Of a stretch of 64,000 nucleotides of DNA, positions 52,670 through 61,689 are shown piece by piece. The stretch comes from Flavobacterium sp. Root186 (lineage in GTDB: Bacteria > Bacteroidota > Bacteroidia > Flavobacteriales > Flavobacteriaceae): contig NZ_LMHW01000011.1 in assembly GCF_001428525.1 (NCBI RefSeq), positions 372,001 through 436,000 on the forward strand, read 5' to 3'. A model generated the notes under the pieces. The model was not told the DNA's origin, made no database searches, and worked only from the letters and a program-made list of their open reading frames with translations. A program made the translations under genes and the position numbers. The stretch's first letter is position 1. Every line of letters begins with the position of its first letter.

Positions 52670-54853
52670 ATGAAAAAACAGTTACTCATTTTATTTATTT
52701 TAATTACTTCCGTATCAGCCAAAGCACAATCTTATATTGGTTATTTTCAAGATAATTACGCAGGTGTACAAAGCGTTCTTTTTAATCCGGCTTCTATAGC
52801 CGATTCCCGTTTTAAAACAGATATTAATATATTTTCTGTTAGCGGATCTGTACAAAATGATTTGTACGGAGTTAAAATTTTTGATACTTATAAAGATGGT
52901 TATGATTTTGACAGCCAGTCTAAAATGACTCCAAAAAATGCTAATAATGCATTAGCAAATTTTGATATCATGGGACCGTCTTTCATGTTTAATATTGCTC
53001 CAAAACATACTATTGCCGTATTCACAAGAGCAAGATCAATTACGAATGCCAACAAAATCAACGGATATCTGGTAGATCAGGTAAAAGATGGTTTAGATGA
53101 GGCAAGCGATTTTAATTTTAATTTAGGAAGCCCAAACGGATCTTCTAATGCCTGGGGCGAATTAGGAATCTCTTATGCAGCAGTTTTATACCAAAACAAT
53201 CAGCATTTCTTAAAAGGAGGTTTAACTGCTAAATATTTACAAGGTGGTGCAAATGCATATGTTCAGGGAAAAAATGTTAGTGTAACTTATGTTGAGAACA
53301 CAACAAATCCGCACTTAGGGCTATTACAATCAAGTGGAGAAATTACAGTAGGAGGAAGCCAGGATTGGGAAAATAATGAAGATTATGATTTTGACTCTGC
53401 TTCACGCGGATTTGGTTTTGATTTTGGATTGGTTTACGAATGGAGACCAGATTACGATCAATACGATTTAAGAAACGCAAAACCTGCGGATAATAACTTC
53501 AGAGATTTAAATAAATACAAATTACGTTTCGGTTTATCTGTTACAGATATTGGGGCTATTAACTACAAAAATTCTAAACTGGATACCTATAATGTAAATG
53601 GTGTTGTAACACAGCAAATGATTGATGATGCAGACAATTTATATGATTTCTTAAACGATCATTATACTAAAATTTCAACTTCAAAAGGGGTAAAAACAAA
53701 TCTGCCAACAGCTATTCACGCCGACGCAGACTGGAATATGTATAATAAATTCTATTTGAATCTTAATGGAGACATCAGTATGGTTTCTAACAATAAACTA
53801 AATTCATACGGAATTGCTGACAGAGTAACGTTAACGCCTCGCTATGAAAGCAGATGGTTTAGTTTTTATGTACCGGTAACGTATATGGAATATAGCGGTA
53901 TGCAGGTTGGTACAGGTTTGCGTACAGGAGTTTTCTTTATAGGTTCTGGTTCTATTTTGAGCAATTTAGTATCTAAAGAATCAAAAGGAGCAGATTTTTA
54001 TGTTGGGATGAAAATTCCGGTTTACGAAAAGCAGTTTAAAGATACCGATGGAGACGGAATTATTGATAAAGAAGATGCCTGCAAAAAAGTAGCCGGCCCT
54101 AAAGAAAATAATGGATGCCCTTGGCCAGATACAGATGGTGACAAAGTTTTTGATAAAGACGATGCCTGTCCGGATGTAAAAGGTCCAAAAGAAAATAAAG
54201 GATGTCCATGGAAAGATTCTGACGGAGATACTTTATTAGATAATGTAGATGCCTGCCCGGCAGCTGCAGGTCCGGTTGAAAATAAAGGATGCCCTTGGCC
54301 AGACACAGATGGAGATGGGGTTTTAGATAAAGACGATGCCTGCCCAGCAGTTGCCGGATTACCAGTAAACAAAGGATGTCCGGATCTTGATGCTGATAAA
54401 GACGGTGTTTTAGACAAAGAAGACGATTGTCCTCTTGTAGCCGGGCCAGCAGATAATAAAGGTTGTCCTAAAGTAACTAAAGAAACATTAGCGCAATTAA
54501 AAGTTGAAGCAAAATCTATTTTCTTCAATACAGGAAAAGCAACTTTAGACGGTGCTAAAATGGGAGAAACTTCAGGAAGACTTGACGCAATCAAAGAAAT
54601 TTTAAAGAACTATCCAAATGCTAAATTTGCAATTAACGGACACACAGATAATGTAGGGAATCCAAAAGCAAATCAGAAATTATCTGAAGCAAGAGCAAAA
54701 GCCGTAATGGATCTTTTAATTGAAAAAGGAGTAAATCCTGCCAATTTAACTTCTAAAGGTTATGGAGCCTCAAAACCGGTAAAAACAAATAAAACCGCAG
54801 CAGGAAGAGCCGAAAACAGAAGAACAGAAATTGTTTACTTAGGTAATTTATAA
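52670..54853 (+). CDS. DUF5723-TSP3-OmpA outer-membrane protein
   Basis: 727 residues. Signal peptide to ~19, DUF5723 barrel ~20-455 (same start YIGYFQDNYAGVQSVLFNP as the protein at 44349-45680), five thrombospondin type-3 calcium repeats ~457-605 (units DTDGDGVLDKDDACPAVAG and NKGCP), then an OmpA domain ~610-727 with INGHTDNVGN and the conserved arginine in RAENRRTEI. The OmpA part binds peptidoglycan, the barrel sits in the outer membrane and the TSP3 arm bridges them. Each TSP3 unit spans about 90 bp and the DNA copies are alike. Own promoter and terminator. Confidence 0.93.
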   Translation: MKKQLLILFILITSVSAKAQSYIGYFQDNYAGVQSVLFNPASIADSRFKTDINIFSVSGSVQNDLYGVKIFDTYKDGYDFDSQSKMTPKNANNALANFDIMGPSFMFNIAPKHTIAVFTRARSITNANKINGYLVDQVKDGLDEASDFNFNLGSPNGSSNAWGELGISYAAVLYQNNQHFLKGGLTAKYLQGGANAYVQGKNVSVTYVENTTNPHLGLLQSSGEITVGGSQDWENNEDYDFDSASRGFGFDFGLVYEWRPDYDQYDLRNAKPADNNFRDLNKYKLRFGLSVTDIGAINYKNSKLDTYNVNGVVTQQMIDDADNLYDFLNDHYTKISTSKGVKTNLPTAIHADADWNMYNKFYLNLNGDISMVSNNKLNSYGIADRVTLTPRYESRWFSFYVPVTYMEYSGMQVGTGLRTGVFFIGSGSILSNLVSKESKGADFYVGMKIPVYEKQFKDTDGDGIIDKEDACKKVAGPKENNGCPWPDTDGDKVFDKDDACPDVKGPKENKGCPWKDSDGDTLLDNVDACPAAAGPVENKGCPWPDTDGDGVLDKDDACPAVAGLPVNKGCPDLDADKDGVLDKEDDCPLVAGPADNKGCPKVTKETLAQLKVEAKSIFFNTGKATLDGAKMGETSGRLDAIKEILKNYPNAKFAINGHTDNVGNPKANQKLSEARAKAVMDLLIEKGVNPANLTSKGYGASKPVKTNKTAAGRAENRRTEIVYLGNL

Positions 54854-54874
54854 TTGCTGTTGAATATAAAACCA

Positions 54875-54910
54875 AAAAGCCATTCTTAATTGAGTGGCTT
54901 TTTTTATTTT
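54875..54910 (+). terminator. Intrinsic terminator of the DUF5723-OmpA gene
   Basis: AAAAGCCA pairs with TGGCTTTT and is followed by a T-run. The -7 box of pyrF (54905-54912) lies on its far edge. Confidence 0.8.
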
Positions 54911-54912
54911 TG
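54905..54912 (+). promoter_or_regulatory. pyrF: Bacteroidota -7 element of pyrF
   Basis: TATTTTTG matches TAnnTTTG, 50 bases before the pyrF start and set in the T-tract of the preceding terminator. Confidence 0.45.
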
Positions 54913-54962
54913 CATACTTTCTAAAAAGAATAAAATCTTTGAAAAAGAACTAAAAAAACAAT

Positions 54963-55784
54963 ATGACTACACAACAACTACACGAACAAATTCTTCAAAA
55001 AAAATCATTTTTATGCGTAGGCTTAGATCCTGATTTGAATAAAATTCCACCGCATTTATTAGAAACAGAAGATCCAATTTTTGAATTTAATAAAGCCATA
55101 ATCGACGCAACTCATGATTTAACCGTTGGATACAAACCTAATACCGCTTTCTTTGAAGCATACGGAATAAAAGGATGGATGTCTCTGCAAAAAACAATCA
55201 ATTATATCAACGAAAATTATCCTGATATTTTTACCATTGCCGATGCAAAACGCGGCGATATTGGAAATACATCAAGTATGTATGCTAAAGCTTTTTTTGA
55301 AGATTTAAATTTTGACAGTGTAACCGTTGCACCTTATATGGGAAAAGATTCTGTAGAACCTTTCCTGGCTTTCGAAAATAAACATACAATCATGTTAGCT
55401 TTAACCTCTAACGAAGGTGCTTTCGATTTTCAGACTTTAAACACAAACGGAACAGAATTATACAAACAAGTTTTAGAAACCTCTAAAACATGGAAAAACA
55501 GCCATAACTTAATGTATGTGGTTGGCGCTACAAAAGCAGAATATTTTGCGGATATCAGAAAAATTGTTCCAGACAGCTTTTTATTAGTTCCCGGAATTGG
55601 CGCTCAAGGAGGAAGCTTATCTGAAGTATGCAAATACGGAATGAACGATAAAATTGGTTTATTAGTAAACTCGGCAAGAGCTATAATCTATGCTTCAAAA
55701 GGAACAGACTTTGCAGAAAAGGCAAGAGAAGAGGCTTTGAAAGTGCAGCAGGAAATGGAAGAGATTATTAATTCTAAGTTTTAA
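54963..55784 (+). CDS. pyrF: Orotidine 5'-phosphate decarboxylase (type 2)
   Basis: 273 residues, typical of the longer type 2 enzyme. It makes UMP from OMP, the last pyrimidine step. Motifs: FLCVGLDPD at the N-terminus, [11 protein letters not shown], catalytic Asp-Lys pair in [10 protein letters not shown] (Lys96), and the phosphate-binding [11 protein letters not shown] followed by [11 protein letters not shown]. Single gene with its own promoter; a palindromic repeat lies after it. Confidence 0.97.
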   Translation: MTTQQLHEQILQKKSFLCVGLDPDLNKIPPHLLETEDPIFEFNKAIIDATHDLTVGYKPNTAFFEAYGIKGWMSLQKTINYINENYPDIFTIADAKRGDIGNTSSMYAKAFFEDLNFDSVTVAPYMGKDSVEPFLAFENKHTIMLALTSNEGAFDFQTLNTNGTELYKQVLETSKTWKNSHNLMYVVGATKAEYFADIRKIVPDSFLLVPGIGAQGGSLSEVCKYGMNDKIGLLVNSARAIIYASKGTDFAEKAREEALKVQQEMEEIINSKF

Positions 55785-55801
55785 ATAACTTTATAAATAA
55801 A

Positions 55802-55892
55802 TTAACCGCAAAGTTCGCTAAGGTTTTAGCAAGGTTCGCAAAGAAATAAACTTTGTGCTCTTAGCGTAAATCTTTGCGAACTTTGCGGTTAA
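55802..55892. repeat. Nested palindromic repeat after pyrF
   Basis: TTAACCGCAAAGTTCGC (55802-55818) and its complement (55876-55892) pair perfectly over 17 bp. Inside, TTCGCAAAGA (55835-55844) pairs with TCTTTGCGAA (55871-55880), and GCTAAGGTTTTAGC is a small hairpin. It ends 17 bases before the next start codon. Confidence 0.75.
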
Positions 55893-55909
55893 AAAGACAA
55901 TCTAAATAA

Positions 55910-56710
55910 ATGAAACAGTTAACTGATCAAATAGGAACCGTTCATTCTTTTGAGACAGCTCCAAAAAGAATTATTTCTTTGGTCCCTTCTCAAACAGAAT
56001 TGCTTTATGATTTAGGTTTAGAAGATAAAATTATCGGAATTACGAAGTTTTGTGTGCATCCGTTTCATTTTAAATCAACCAAAAAGATTGTAGGCGGAAC
56101 GAAGAAAATCCATTTTGAAAAAATAAAATTATTGCAGCCCGATATTATCATTTGTAATAAAGAAGAAAACACAGAAGAAATCGTAAAACAATTACAGGAA
56201 ATCTGCCCGGTTTGGGTTACGAATATCGTTTCTATAGAAGATAATTTCCAGATGATTTCAGATTTCGGACAATTATTCAACTGTAGAACCGAATCTCAAA
56301 AGTGGAATGATAAATTGACTTTCGCCTTGAGCGATTTCAAAAAATATATTCAGGATATTGAAGTAAAAAAAGCGGCTTATTTTATTTGGAAGAATCCGTA
56401 CATGGTCGCCGGGAAAGATACTTATATAAATGAGTTATTAAAACTGAATCATTTTACAAACATTTATGAAGATAAAGGGCGTTATCCTGAAATCGAACTA
56501 AAAAAAATGCGTTTAGAAGGTGATCCGGATCTTGTTTTTCTTTCCTCAGAACCCTATCCTTTTAAAGAAGAAGATGCCTTTGAAATAGGAAGGTTTACTC
56601 ATCATGCCAAAACCATTTTCGTCGACGGTGAAATGTTCTCATGGCACGGCAGCCGATTATTAAAGGCTTTCTCTTATTTTAAATTACTGCACGAAAGATT
56701 GAAGAATTAA
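55910..56710 (+). CDS. Periplasmic-type metal-complex binding protein (BtuF-like)
   Basis: 266 residues with a helical-backbone metal-receptor fold: APKRIISLVPSQTELLYDLGLEDKIIGITKFCVHP, then PDIIICNKEENTEEIVKQL, then the long domain-linking helix, then PDLVFLSSEPYPFKEED. BtuF/FhuD-type proteins carry cobalamin, haem or siderophores to ABC importers. I see no signal peptide or lipobox, which is unusual; the protein may be cytoplasmic, and no permease or ATPase genes are adjacent. The start is 17 bases after the pyrF repeat. Confidence 0.85.
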   Translation: MKQLTDQIGTVHSFETAPKRIISLVPSQTELLYDLGLEDKIIGITKFCVHPFHFKSTKKIVGGTKKIHFEKIKLLQPDIIICNKEENTEEIVKQLQEICPVWVTNIVSIEDNFQMISDFGQLFNCRTESQKWNDKLTFALSDFKKYIQDIEVKKAAYFIWKNPYMVAGKDTYINELLKLNHFTNIYEDKGRYPEIELKKMRLEGDPDLVFLSSEPYPFKEEDAFEIGRFTHHAKTIFVDGEMFSWHGSRLLKAFSYFKLLHERLKN

Positions 56711-56733
56711 AAAAAGAAATCTCAATAATTTAA

Positions 56734-56790
56734 AACTCCAAATTCCAATTTTCCAGTTTCGTGAAAAAATTGGAATTTGGAATTTTTTTA
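56734..56790 (+). terminator. Intrinsic terminator of the BtuF-like gene
   Basis: CCAAATTCCAATTTT pairs with AAAATTGGAATTTGG around a 12-base loop, followed by AATTTTTTT. Confidence 0.8.
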
Positions 56791-56810
56791 TTGGAATTTA
56801 ACCAAAAAAT

Positions 56811-56943
56811 AATGCCGGCATCTCAAACACGCCGGCATCATTTAACTAACCAAAACCAAAATAATAAATAACCAGTTTATTACATTACAAATGTCCGACA
56901 TATATCAATCTTAAGCTGTTAAGGTCTTGTTATTACTTTGTTG
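56811..56943 (-). repeat. 133-bp direct repeat, copy 1; candidate small-RNA gene
   Basis: It differs from copy 2 (57050-57182) at 3 positions. Read on the minus strand it ends in a GC-rich hairpin (ATGCCGGC with GCCGGCAT) and then a T6 run, that is, a terminator. Upstream on that strand are TTTG (in ATTTGTAATG) and TATTTTGG about 20 bases apart, like a weak promoter. So each copy may make a short transcript. On the plus strand no gene is visible. The unique spacer is 56944-57049. Confidence 0.7.
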
Positions 56944-57049
56944 GATATAAGTTAATGTCAAAGTTTTAGTTTTGGATAAAAAAACTTGTGCTGGGGTTAA
57001 ATTATGCTCAAAATAAAGCAACCTGAAACTAAAACTTATATAAAAAAAG

Positions 57050-57182
57050 AATGCCGGCATCTCGAAGACGCCGGCATCATTTAACTAACCAAAACCAAAA
57101 TAATAAATAACCAGTTTATTACATTACAAATGTCCGACATATATCAATCTTAAGCTGTTAAGGTTTTGTTATTACTTTGTTG
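57050..57182 (-). repeat. 133-bp direct repeat, copy 2; candidate small-RNA gene
   Basis: It is 98% identical to copy 1. The terminator-like hairpin is intact with the changes CAAACA to GAAGA-type only in its loop, and a T7 run follows on the minus strand. Loop-only change suggests the stem is maintained. Confidence 0.7.
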
Positions 57183-57301
57183 ACCATAAGTTAAGATTTG
57201 TCAAAACCCGTTTTTGAGCTTTCTGCAGCGTTAAATAATTTTTGATTATTAAAATATAATAACAATCAATTTTGTTTATGAATATCGTAGAGATTAGTTT
57301 G

Positions 57302-57309
57302 TATATTTG
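57302..57309 (+). promoter_or_regulatory. Bacteroidota -7 element of the catalase gene
   Basis: TATATTTG matches TAnnTTTG, 23 bases before the start codon. Confidence 0.55.
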
Positions 57310-57332
57310 ATAAAACATTAAAAATCAGCGAT

Positions 57333-58826
57333 ATGGAATCAAACAAAAAATTAACAACTGCTACAGGAACTCCAGTTCCAGACAACCAAAATATTCAAAC
57401 AGCAGGCCCGCGAGGCCCGGTTTTATTACAAGATTTTTGGTTTTTAGAAAAAATGGCACATTTTGATCGAGAGGTAATCCCGGAACGTCGTATGCATGCA
57501 AAAGGATCTGGCGCTTACGGAACTTTTACGGTAACTCACGATATTACAAAATACACAAGAGCCGATTTGTTTTCGGAAATTGGTAAAAAAACAGAAATGT
57601 TTGCTCGTTTTTCTACTGTTGCAGGAGAAAGAGGTGCTGCTGATGCCGAAAGAGATATTCGTGGTTTTGCTTTGAAATTTTATACGAATGAAGGAAACTG
57701 GGATTTGGTTGGAAACAATACTCCGGTATTCTTTTTTAGAGATCCAATGAAATTTCCTGATCTAAACCATGCCGTAAAACGTGACCCAAAAACGAACCTA
57801 AGAAGTGCTGATAACAATTGGGATTTTTGGACATTATTGCCAGAAGCTTTACATCAGGTTACAATTGTAATGAGTGATAGAGGAATTCCTAGATCATACA
57901 GACAAATGCACGGATTTGGAAGCCATACTTTTAGTTTCATCAATCATCAAAACGAAAGACATTATGTGAAATTTCATTTTGTAACACAGCAAGGAATTGA
58001 TAACCTTTCTGATGAAGAAGCAGCTCAATTAGTTGGAGGAGACAGAGAAAGCCACCAAAGAGATTTATTTGATGCCATCGAAGAAGGAAACTTCCCAAAA
58101 TGGAAATTGTTCGTTCAAATCATGACCGAAGAACAAGCTGAAAATTATCGTTTTCATCCTTTTGATTTGACTAAAGTTTGGTTGAAAAAAGATTTTCCAT
58201 TGATTCCAGTTGGAGAATTCGAATTAAACAAAAACCCTGAAAATTATTTTGCAGAAGTAGAGCAGGCTGCATTTAATCCGGCGCATGTTGTTCCTGGAAT
58301 TAGTTTCTCACCAGATAAAATGCTGCAAGCTCGTTTATTCTCTTACGGAGATGCGCATAGATACCGTTTAGGAGTAAATAATTTCCAAATTCCGGTAAAT
58401 TCAGCAAGATGCCCATACAATACTTTCCATAGAGACGGAGCAATGCGTGTTGACGGGAATAACGGATCTAAAAAACATTATGAGCCAAATAGTTTTGGTG
58501 AGATGCAAGAACAGCCAGAATTTAAAGAACCACCATTGAAACTTCATGGGGATGCTTGGGCGCATAATTTTAGAGATGACGATAACGATTATTTCACGCA
58601 GCCAGGATTATTATTCAACTTATTAACTCCGGAGAAAAAACAATTGTTGTTTAAAAATACTGCAGGGCAAGTAGGAGGTGCTCAAAAGTTTATCCAGATT
58701 CGTCACATCAGAAACTGTTACAAAGCCGATCCTGCATACGGAGAAGGTGTTGCAAACGCATTAGGTCTAACAATGAACGAAGTGAATACTTTTGATGATC
58801 CTAGACTGGCGATTGTGGTTCGCTAA
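57333..58826 (+). CDS. katA: Monofunctional haem catalase (clade 3)
   Basis: 497 residues, the small-subunit form. It breaks hydrogen peroxide to water and oxygen. Active-site His55 in [15 protein letters not shown], Asn128 in [14 protein letters not shown], and the haem-ligand Tyr338 in [14 protein letters not shown] are all present, with the signature [19 protein letters not shown]. No signal peptide; cytoplasmic. The symbol is by type, not by synteny. Own -7 box and terminator; the 133-bp repeat pair lies just upstream. Confidence 0.97.
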   Translation: MESNKKLTTATGTPVPDNQNIQTAGPRGPVLLQDFWFLEKMAHFDREVIPERRMHAKGSGAYGTFTVTHDITKYTRADLFSEIGKKTEMFARFSTVAGERGAADAERDIRGFALKFYTNEGNWDLVGNNTPVFFFRDPMKFPDLNHAVKRDPKTNLRSADNNWDFWTLLPEALHQVTIVMSDRGIPRSYRQMHGFGSHTFSFINHQNERHYVKFHFVTQQGIDNLSDEEAAQLVGGDRESHQRDLFDAIEEGNFPKWKLFVQIMTEEQAENYRFHPFDLTKVWLKKDFPLIPVGEFELNKNPENYFAEVEQAAFNPAHVVPGISFSPDKMLQARLFSYGDAHRYRLGVNNFQIPVNSARCPYNTFHRDGAMRVDGNNGSKKHYEPNSFGEMQEQPEFKEPPLKLHGDAWAHNFRDDDNDYFTQPGLLFNLLTPEKKQLLFKNTAGQVGGAQKFIQIRHIRNCYKADPAYGEGVANALGLTMNEVNTFDDPRLAIVVR

Positions 58827-58880
58827 GTTACATAGGTTCAAAGGAACAAAGGTTCTGAATCTTAATTAGAATTTAAAATT

Positions 58881-58920
58881 AAACCCGATAGGATTTTTAA
58901 ATCCTGTCGGGTTTGTTTTT
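58881..58920 (+). terminator. katA: Intrinsic terminator of the catalase gene
   Basis: AAACCCGATAGGATTT pairs with AAATCCTGTCGGGTTT (one G-T pair); a T-rich run follows. It resembles the valS terminator at 7645-7678. Confidence 0.9.
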
Positions 58921-59008
58921 TAATATGAAAAAATATAAAAAATAAACCAGCGGAAACCTGTTTCATTCGTTAAGTCCGTGGGCAAAACCTATGCACAAAA
59001 CATTTGTG

Positions 59009-59111
59009 AAACTGGACTGAAGTCCGGCCCTACAATATAATTTGTTCCTTCGGAACTATAAAAGAGCCTTTGGCTCGATCTATATTGTAGGGCCGGACTT
59101 CAGTCCGGTTT
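59009..59111. repeat. 103-bp palindromic element with two inner hairpins
   Basis: The arms 59009-59039 and 59081-59111 pair at 30 of 31 positions (AAACTGGACTGAAGTCCGGC at the left end). Between them sit GTTCCttcGGAAC and GAGCCtttGGCTC. A folded strand gives a long stem carrying two small hairpins, cloverleaf-like. A half copy with one hairpin is at 26218-26270. The 348-base gap between catalase and purU holds this, the terminator and AAGGTTC-type oligomers at 58832-58860 and 59145-59178. Confidence 0.8.
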
Positions 59112-59174
59112 AATAATTATGTGTAAATGTAAAAAAGTAAACCTTTGTTCCTTTGAACCTCTGAGCCTTTGAAC

Positions 59175-60029
59175 CTAAGAGAAAACAACAGTCTTATTGC
59201 TGTAAACCATTGTTTTACGTTCGGCATGCAATTTTATAGCTCTTGCTAAAACAATACGCTCTAAGTCACGCCCTTTCATAATAAAATCTTCAACGGAATG
59301 AATATGAGAAACTCTTGCAATATCCTGCTCGATAATTGGGCCTTCGTCTAATTCTTCGGTAACGTAATGACTTGTTGCGCCAATAATTTTTACTCCTCGT
59401 TTAAATGCCGAATGATAAGGTTTCGCACCAGGAAATGCCGGTAAAAAGGAATGGTGAATATTGATAATTCTATTTTCGTAAAGCGAAATTAATTTTGGTG
59501 TAATGATCTGCATATAGCGCGCCAAAACGATAAAATTAATTTCGTATCTTTTTAAAAGTTCAATTTGTTTCGCTTCACCTTCTTCTTTATTATCTTTCGT
59601 AAAAGGCACACAGTGAAACGGAATGTCAAAACGCTCTGCAATTGATCTCAAATCATTATGATTACTTATAATTACCGGAATTTCAACATTTAATTCCCCA
59701 GCGCTGTATCTTCCTAAAATATCAAATAAACAGTGATCATATTTAGAAACAAACAATGCCATTTTTGGTTTTTGTTCCTGATTGTACAAATCCCATGACA
59801 TATTAAAATTAGTTGCAAGTGTTTTGTCAAATTCTCCTTTTAAGCTTTCGATCGTAACTTTCGGATTGGTAAATTCACATTCCAATCGCATAAAAAATAC
59901 ATTTTGCTCTACATCAACATGCTGGTCGATGTAGGTAATATTTCCTTCCACTTGGGCAATAAAAGTAGTTACTGATGCAATGATGTTTTTTTGGTCTTTG
60001 CAATGAATCAGAATGGTTATTTTTTGCAT
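59175..60029 (-). CDS. purU: Formyltetrahydrofolate deformylase
   Basis: 284 residues from ATG 60029; the TTG 30 bases upstream is not needed. It hydrolyses 10-formyl-THF to formate and THF, feeding purine synthesis and balancing one-carbon pools. N-terminal ACT domain (ITILIHCKDQKNIIASVTTFIAQ), then the formyltransferase fold with MALFVSKYDHCLFDIL, IINIHHSFLPAFPGAKPYH and the catalytic Asp region ATSHYVTEELDEGPIIEQD. Single gene. Confidence 0.96.
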   Translation of the reverse strand: MQKITILIHCKDQKNIIASVTTFIAQVEGNITYIDQHVDVEQNVFFMRLECEFTNPKVTIESLKGEFDKTLATNFNMSWDLYNQEQKPKMALFVSKYDHCLFDILGRYSAGELNVEIPVIISNHNDLRSIAERFDIPFHCVPFTKDNKEEGEAKQIELLKRYEINFIVLARYMQIITPKLISLYENRIINIHHSFLPAFPGAKPYHSAFKRGVKIIGATSHYVTEELDEGPIIEQDIARVSHIHSVEDFIMKGRDLERIVLARAIKLHAERKTMVYSNKTVVFS

Positions 60030-60133
60030 TTTTAGTTTATTGGTTTTGGTTAATGGCAAAGTTGTAAAGGTTAAAAGTTACCAGGTGCTCTGTCCCTTTG
60101 TAACTTTGAGCCTTTGAACCTTTAGGAAAAAAA

Positions 60134-60853
60134 CTATTTTCCGTCCTGCATTGCAAAAACACTTTTTAATAAAGGAGTTGTTCTTGCACTGATATTATTA
60201 CGGATATCTTTTTCTTCTACAGCAATCATTTTAAAAACTCCTGCTAGTGCCTGATTTGTTGTATAATCAGTTAAATCAGGATTTACTTTTTTCACTAACG
60301 GAATAGTATTGTATTTGTTAATGATTTTTGTCCATACAACATCGGCACCTACTTTTTCAAAAGAACTTTTAATTACCGGATTAAATTTTCCGTATAAAGC
60401 TGTAGTTGTACTTCCTTGTAAATAAGTAGTTGCAGCACTATCATTTCCTAGTAAGATATTTTTAGCATCTGTAAACGACATATTTTTAACTGCCGAAACA
60501 AATATAGGTGTTGCTTCTTTTACAGCATCTTCGGCTGCGCGGTTTAAAACTTTTATTCCTTCATCAGCCAGCGAGCCAAGACCAATTTTACGCAATGTAG
60601 CATCTACTTTTTGTAATTCTGCCGGCATTAAAATTTTTACGGCTTCATTCTTATAAAAACCATCTACTGCGGTTAATTTACTTACTTGTTCAGTAATTCC
60701 TTTGTTAAGAGCTTCTTTTAATCCAGAAGCGATATCAACGCCGCCAACTCCCGGAATCTGAGATGATATTTGCGGTAATTGATTTAAAGTCTGCTGTACC
60801 TGCGCACATGACGTTAGAGAAAATGTAATGGCTAATAAAAAAATCTTTTTCAT
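60134..60853 (-). CDS. DUF4197 family lipoprotein
   Basis: 239 residues with lipobox TSC (Cys16). The mature helical protein has the family features GLKEALNKGITEQVSKL, GFYKNEAVKILMP, FTDAKNILLGNDSAATTYL and VGADVVWTKIINKYN. DUF4197 is common in Proteobacteria and Bacteroidota; no role is known. Single gene with a promoter of its own. Confidence 0.9.
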   Translation of the reverse strand: MKKIFLLAITFSLTSCAQVQQTLNQLPQISSQIPGVGGVDIASGLKEALNKGITEQVSKLTAVDGFYKNEAVKILMPAELQKVDATLRKIGLGSLADEGIKVLNRAAEDAVKEATPIFVSAVKNMSFTDAKNILLGNDSAATTYLQGSTTTALYGKFNPVIKSSFEKVGADVVWTKIINKYNTIPLVKKVNPDLTDYTTNQALAGVFKMIAVEEKDIRNNISARTTPLLKSVFAMQDGK

Positions 60854-60875
60854 TTATTGGGGTTTTATTAAGGTT

Positions 60876-60883
60876 CAAAAATA
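60876..60883 (-). promoter_or_regulatory. Bacteroidota -7 element of the DUF4197 gene
   Basis: TATTTTTG on the minus strand matches TAnnTTTG, 22 bases before the start codon. A second TATTTTTG lies at 60893-60900. Confidence 0.5.
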
Positions 60884-61032
60884 CTACATATTCAAAAATA
60901 AAGCCACAATTTATTTAACGACATGTAACATTTTGTTTTATTATTAACAATTGTAATGTTTTAATTTAATACAAAATCAAATAGTAGAAAAAAACTTAGC
61001 GCCTCAGCACCTTAGCCTACTTTAAAAAAAAA

Positions 61033-61449
61033 CTATTTCTGCAACAAATCAATCTCTTCTTTTGTTTTCTCAATATAAACAGACATTTGATCGTATTTCC
61101 ATTTTCCTCTTTTTGTGGCAACAACAAATAGAGTAGCTTTTCCTTTAGGGCCTTTTATCGGAATTTGTAAATCGCAATTTCCGGTATTGTTGGTTGTGCT
61201 TATACTTCCGGAGATCATTCCATCAGTTTCAATTGGGTTTCCTAATTTTTCAATTACTATTTTATTGTGCTGAACGGCTGCGATCGATTCTTTAAAAGCA
61301 TCAGAATCTTTCATCATTGATGTTACTCCAAAAAATATTCCGCCAATAAATAAAGCAAAAAGTATTATAAGGCTTAAACATCCGGTTGGGACAAACCATT
61401 TCCAGTTTCTGTCCCACCAATTTTTTTGAGGTTGATAATCGTCATTCAT
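61033..61449 (-). CDS. Coa1-like membrane-anchored protein
   Basis: 138 residues. A basic/Trp-rich cytoplasmic start (KNWWDRNWKWFVP) precedes one helix (LSLIILFALFIGGIFFGV); the outside domain has KESIAAVQHNKIVIEKLGNPI, then DLQIPIKGPKGKATLFVVATK and WKYDQMSVYIE. This is the pattern of the bacterial Coa1/TIM21-type family, of which mitochondrial Coa1 helps assemble cytochrome oxidase. Whether this one does so is unknown; no oxidase genes are near. Confidence 0.85.
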   Translation of the reverse strand: MNDDYQPQKNWWDRNWKWFVPTGCLSLIILFALFIGGIFFGVTSMMKDSDAFKESIAAVQHNKIVIEKLGNPIETDGMISGSISTTNNTGNCDLQIPIKGPKGKATLFVVATKRGKWKYDQMSVYIEKTKEEIDLLQK

Positions 61450-61520
61450 AGTAATAGAAGGTTAATTTTTTGATTCGTTTAATTTTCTGAAAGATATAAT
61501 TTTCAGATCAAACGGAAACA

Positions 61521-61560
61521 AAAAAAATCACCTTATAAAATTTATAAGATGATTTTTTTT
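61521..61560 (-). terminator. Intrinsic terminator of the small unknown gene
   Basis: On the minus strand, AAAATCATCTTATAA pairs with TTATAAGGTGATTTT with one internal mismatch, then T-run. A/T-rich but long. Confidence 0.6.
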
Positions 61561-61689
61561 GTTTGAGATAAACGAATTACTAAAAAGCATTTTTTATCAG
61601 GTGTAGTAGGATTTGCTGATTGTCTTGATAGCTTTTGGTTTACCGTAACAAATTATATAACTAAGTTTTTTAGGGACAAAAAAGGTAGT

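Noticed and set aside
54022-54594. A 190-residue minus-strand frame with regular repeats
   Set aside because: It mirrors the TSP3 repeats of the DUF5723-OmpA gene; the periodicity comes from the sense strand.
56811-57182. Repeat pair as a CRISPR array or transposon ends
   Set aside because: There are only two units of 133 bp in direct orientation with a 106-base spacer, no cas or transposase gene, and no target duplication that I can see.
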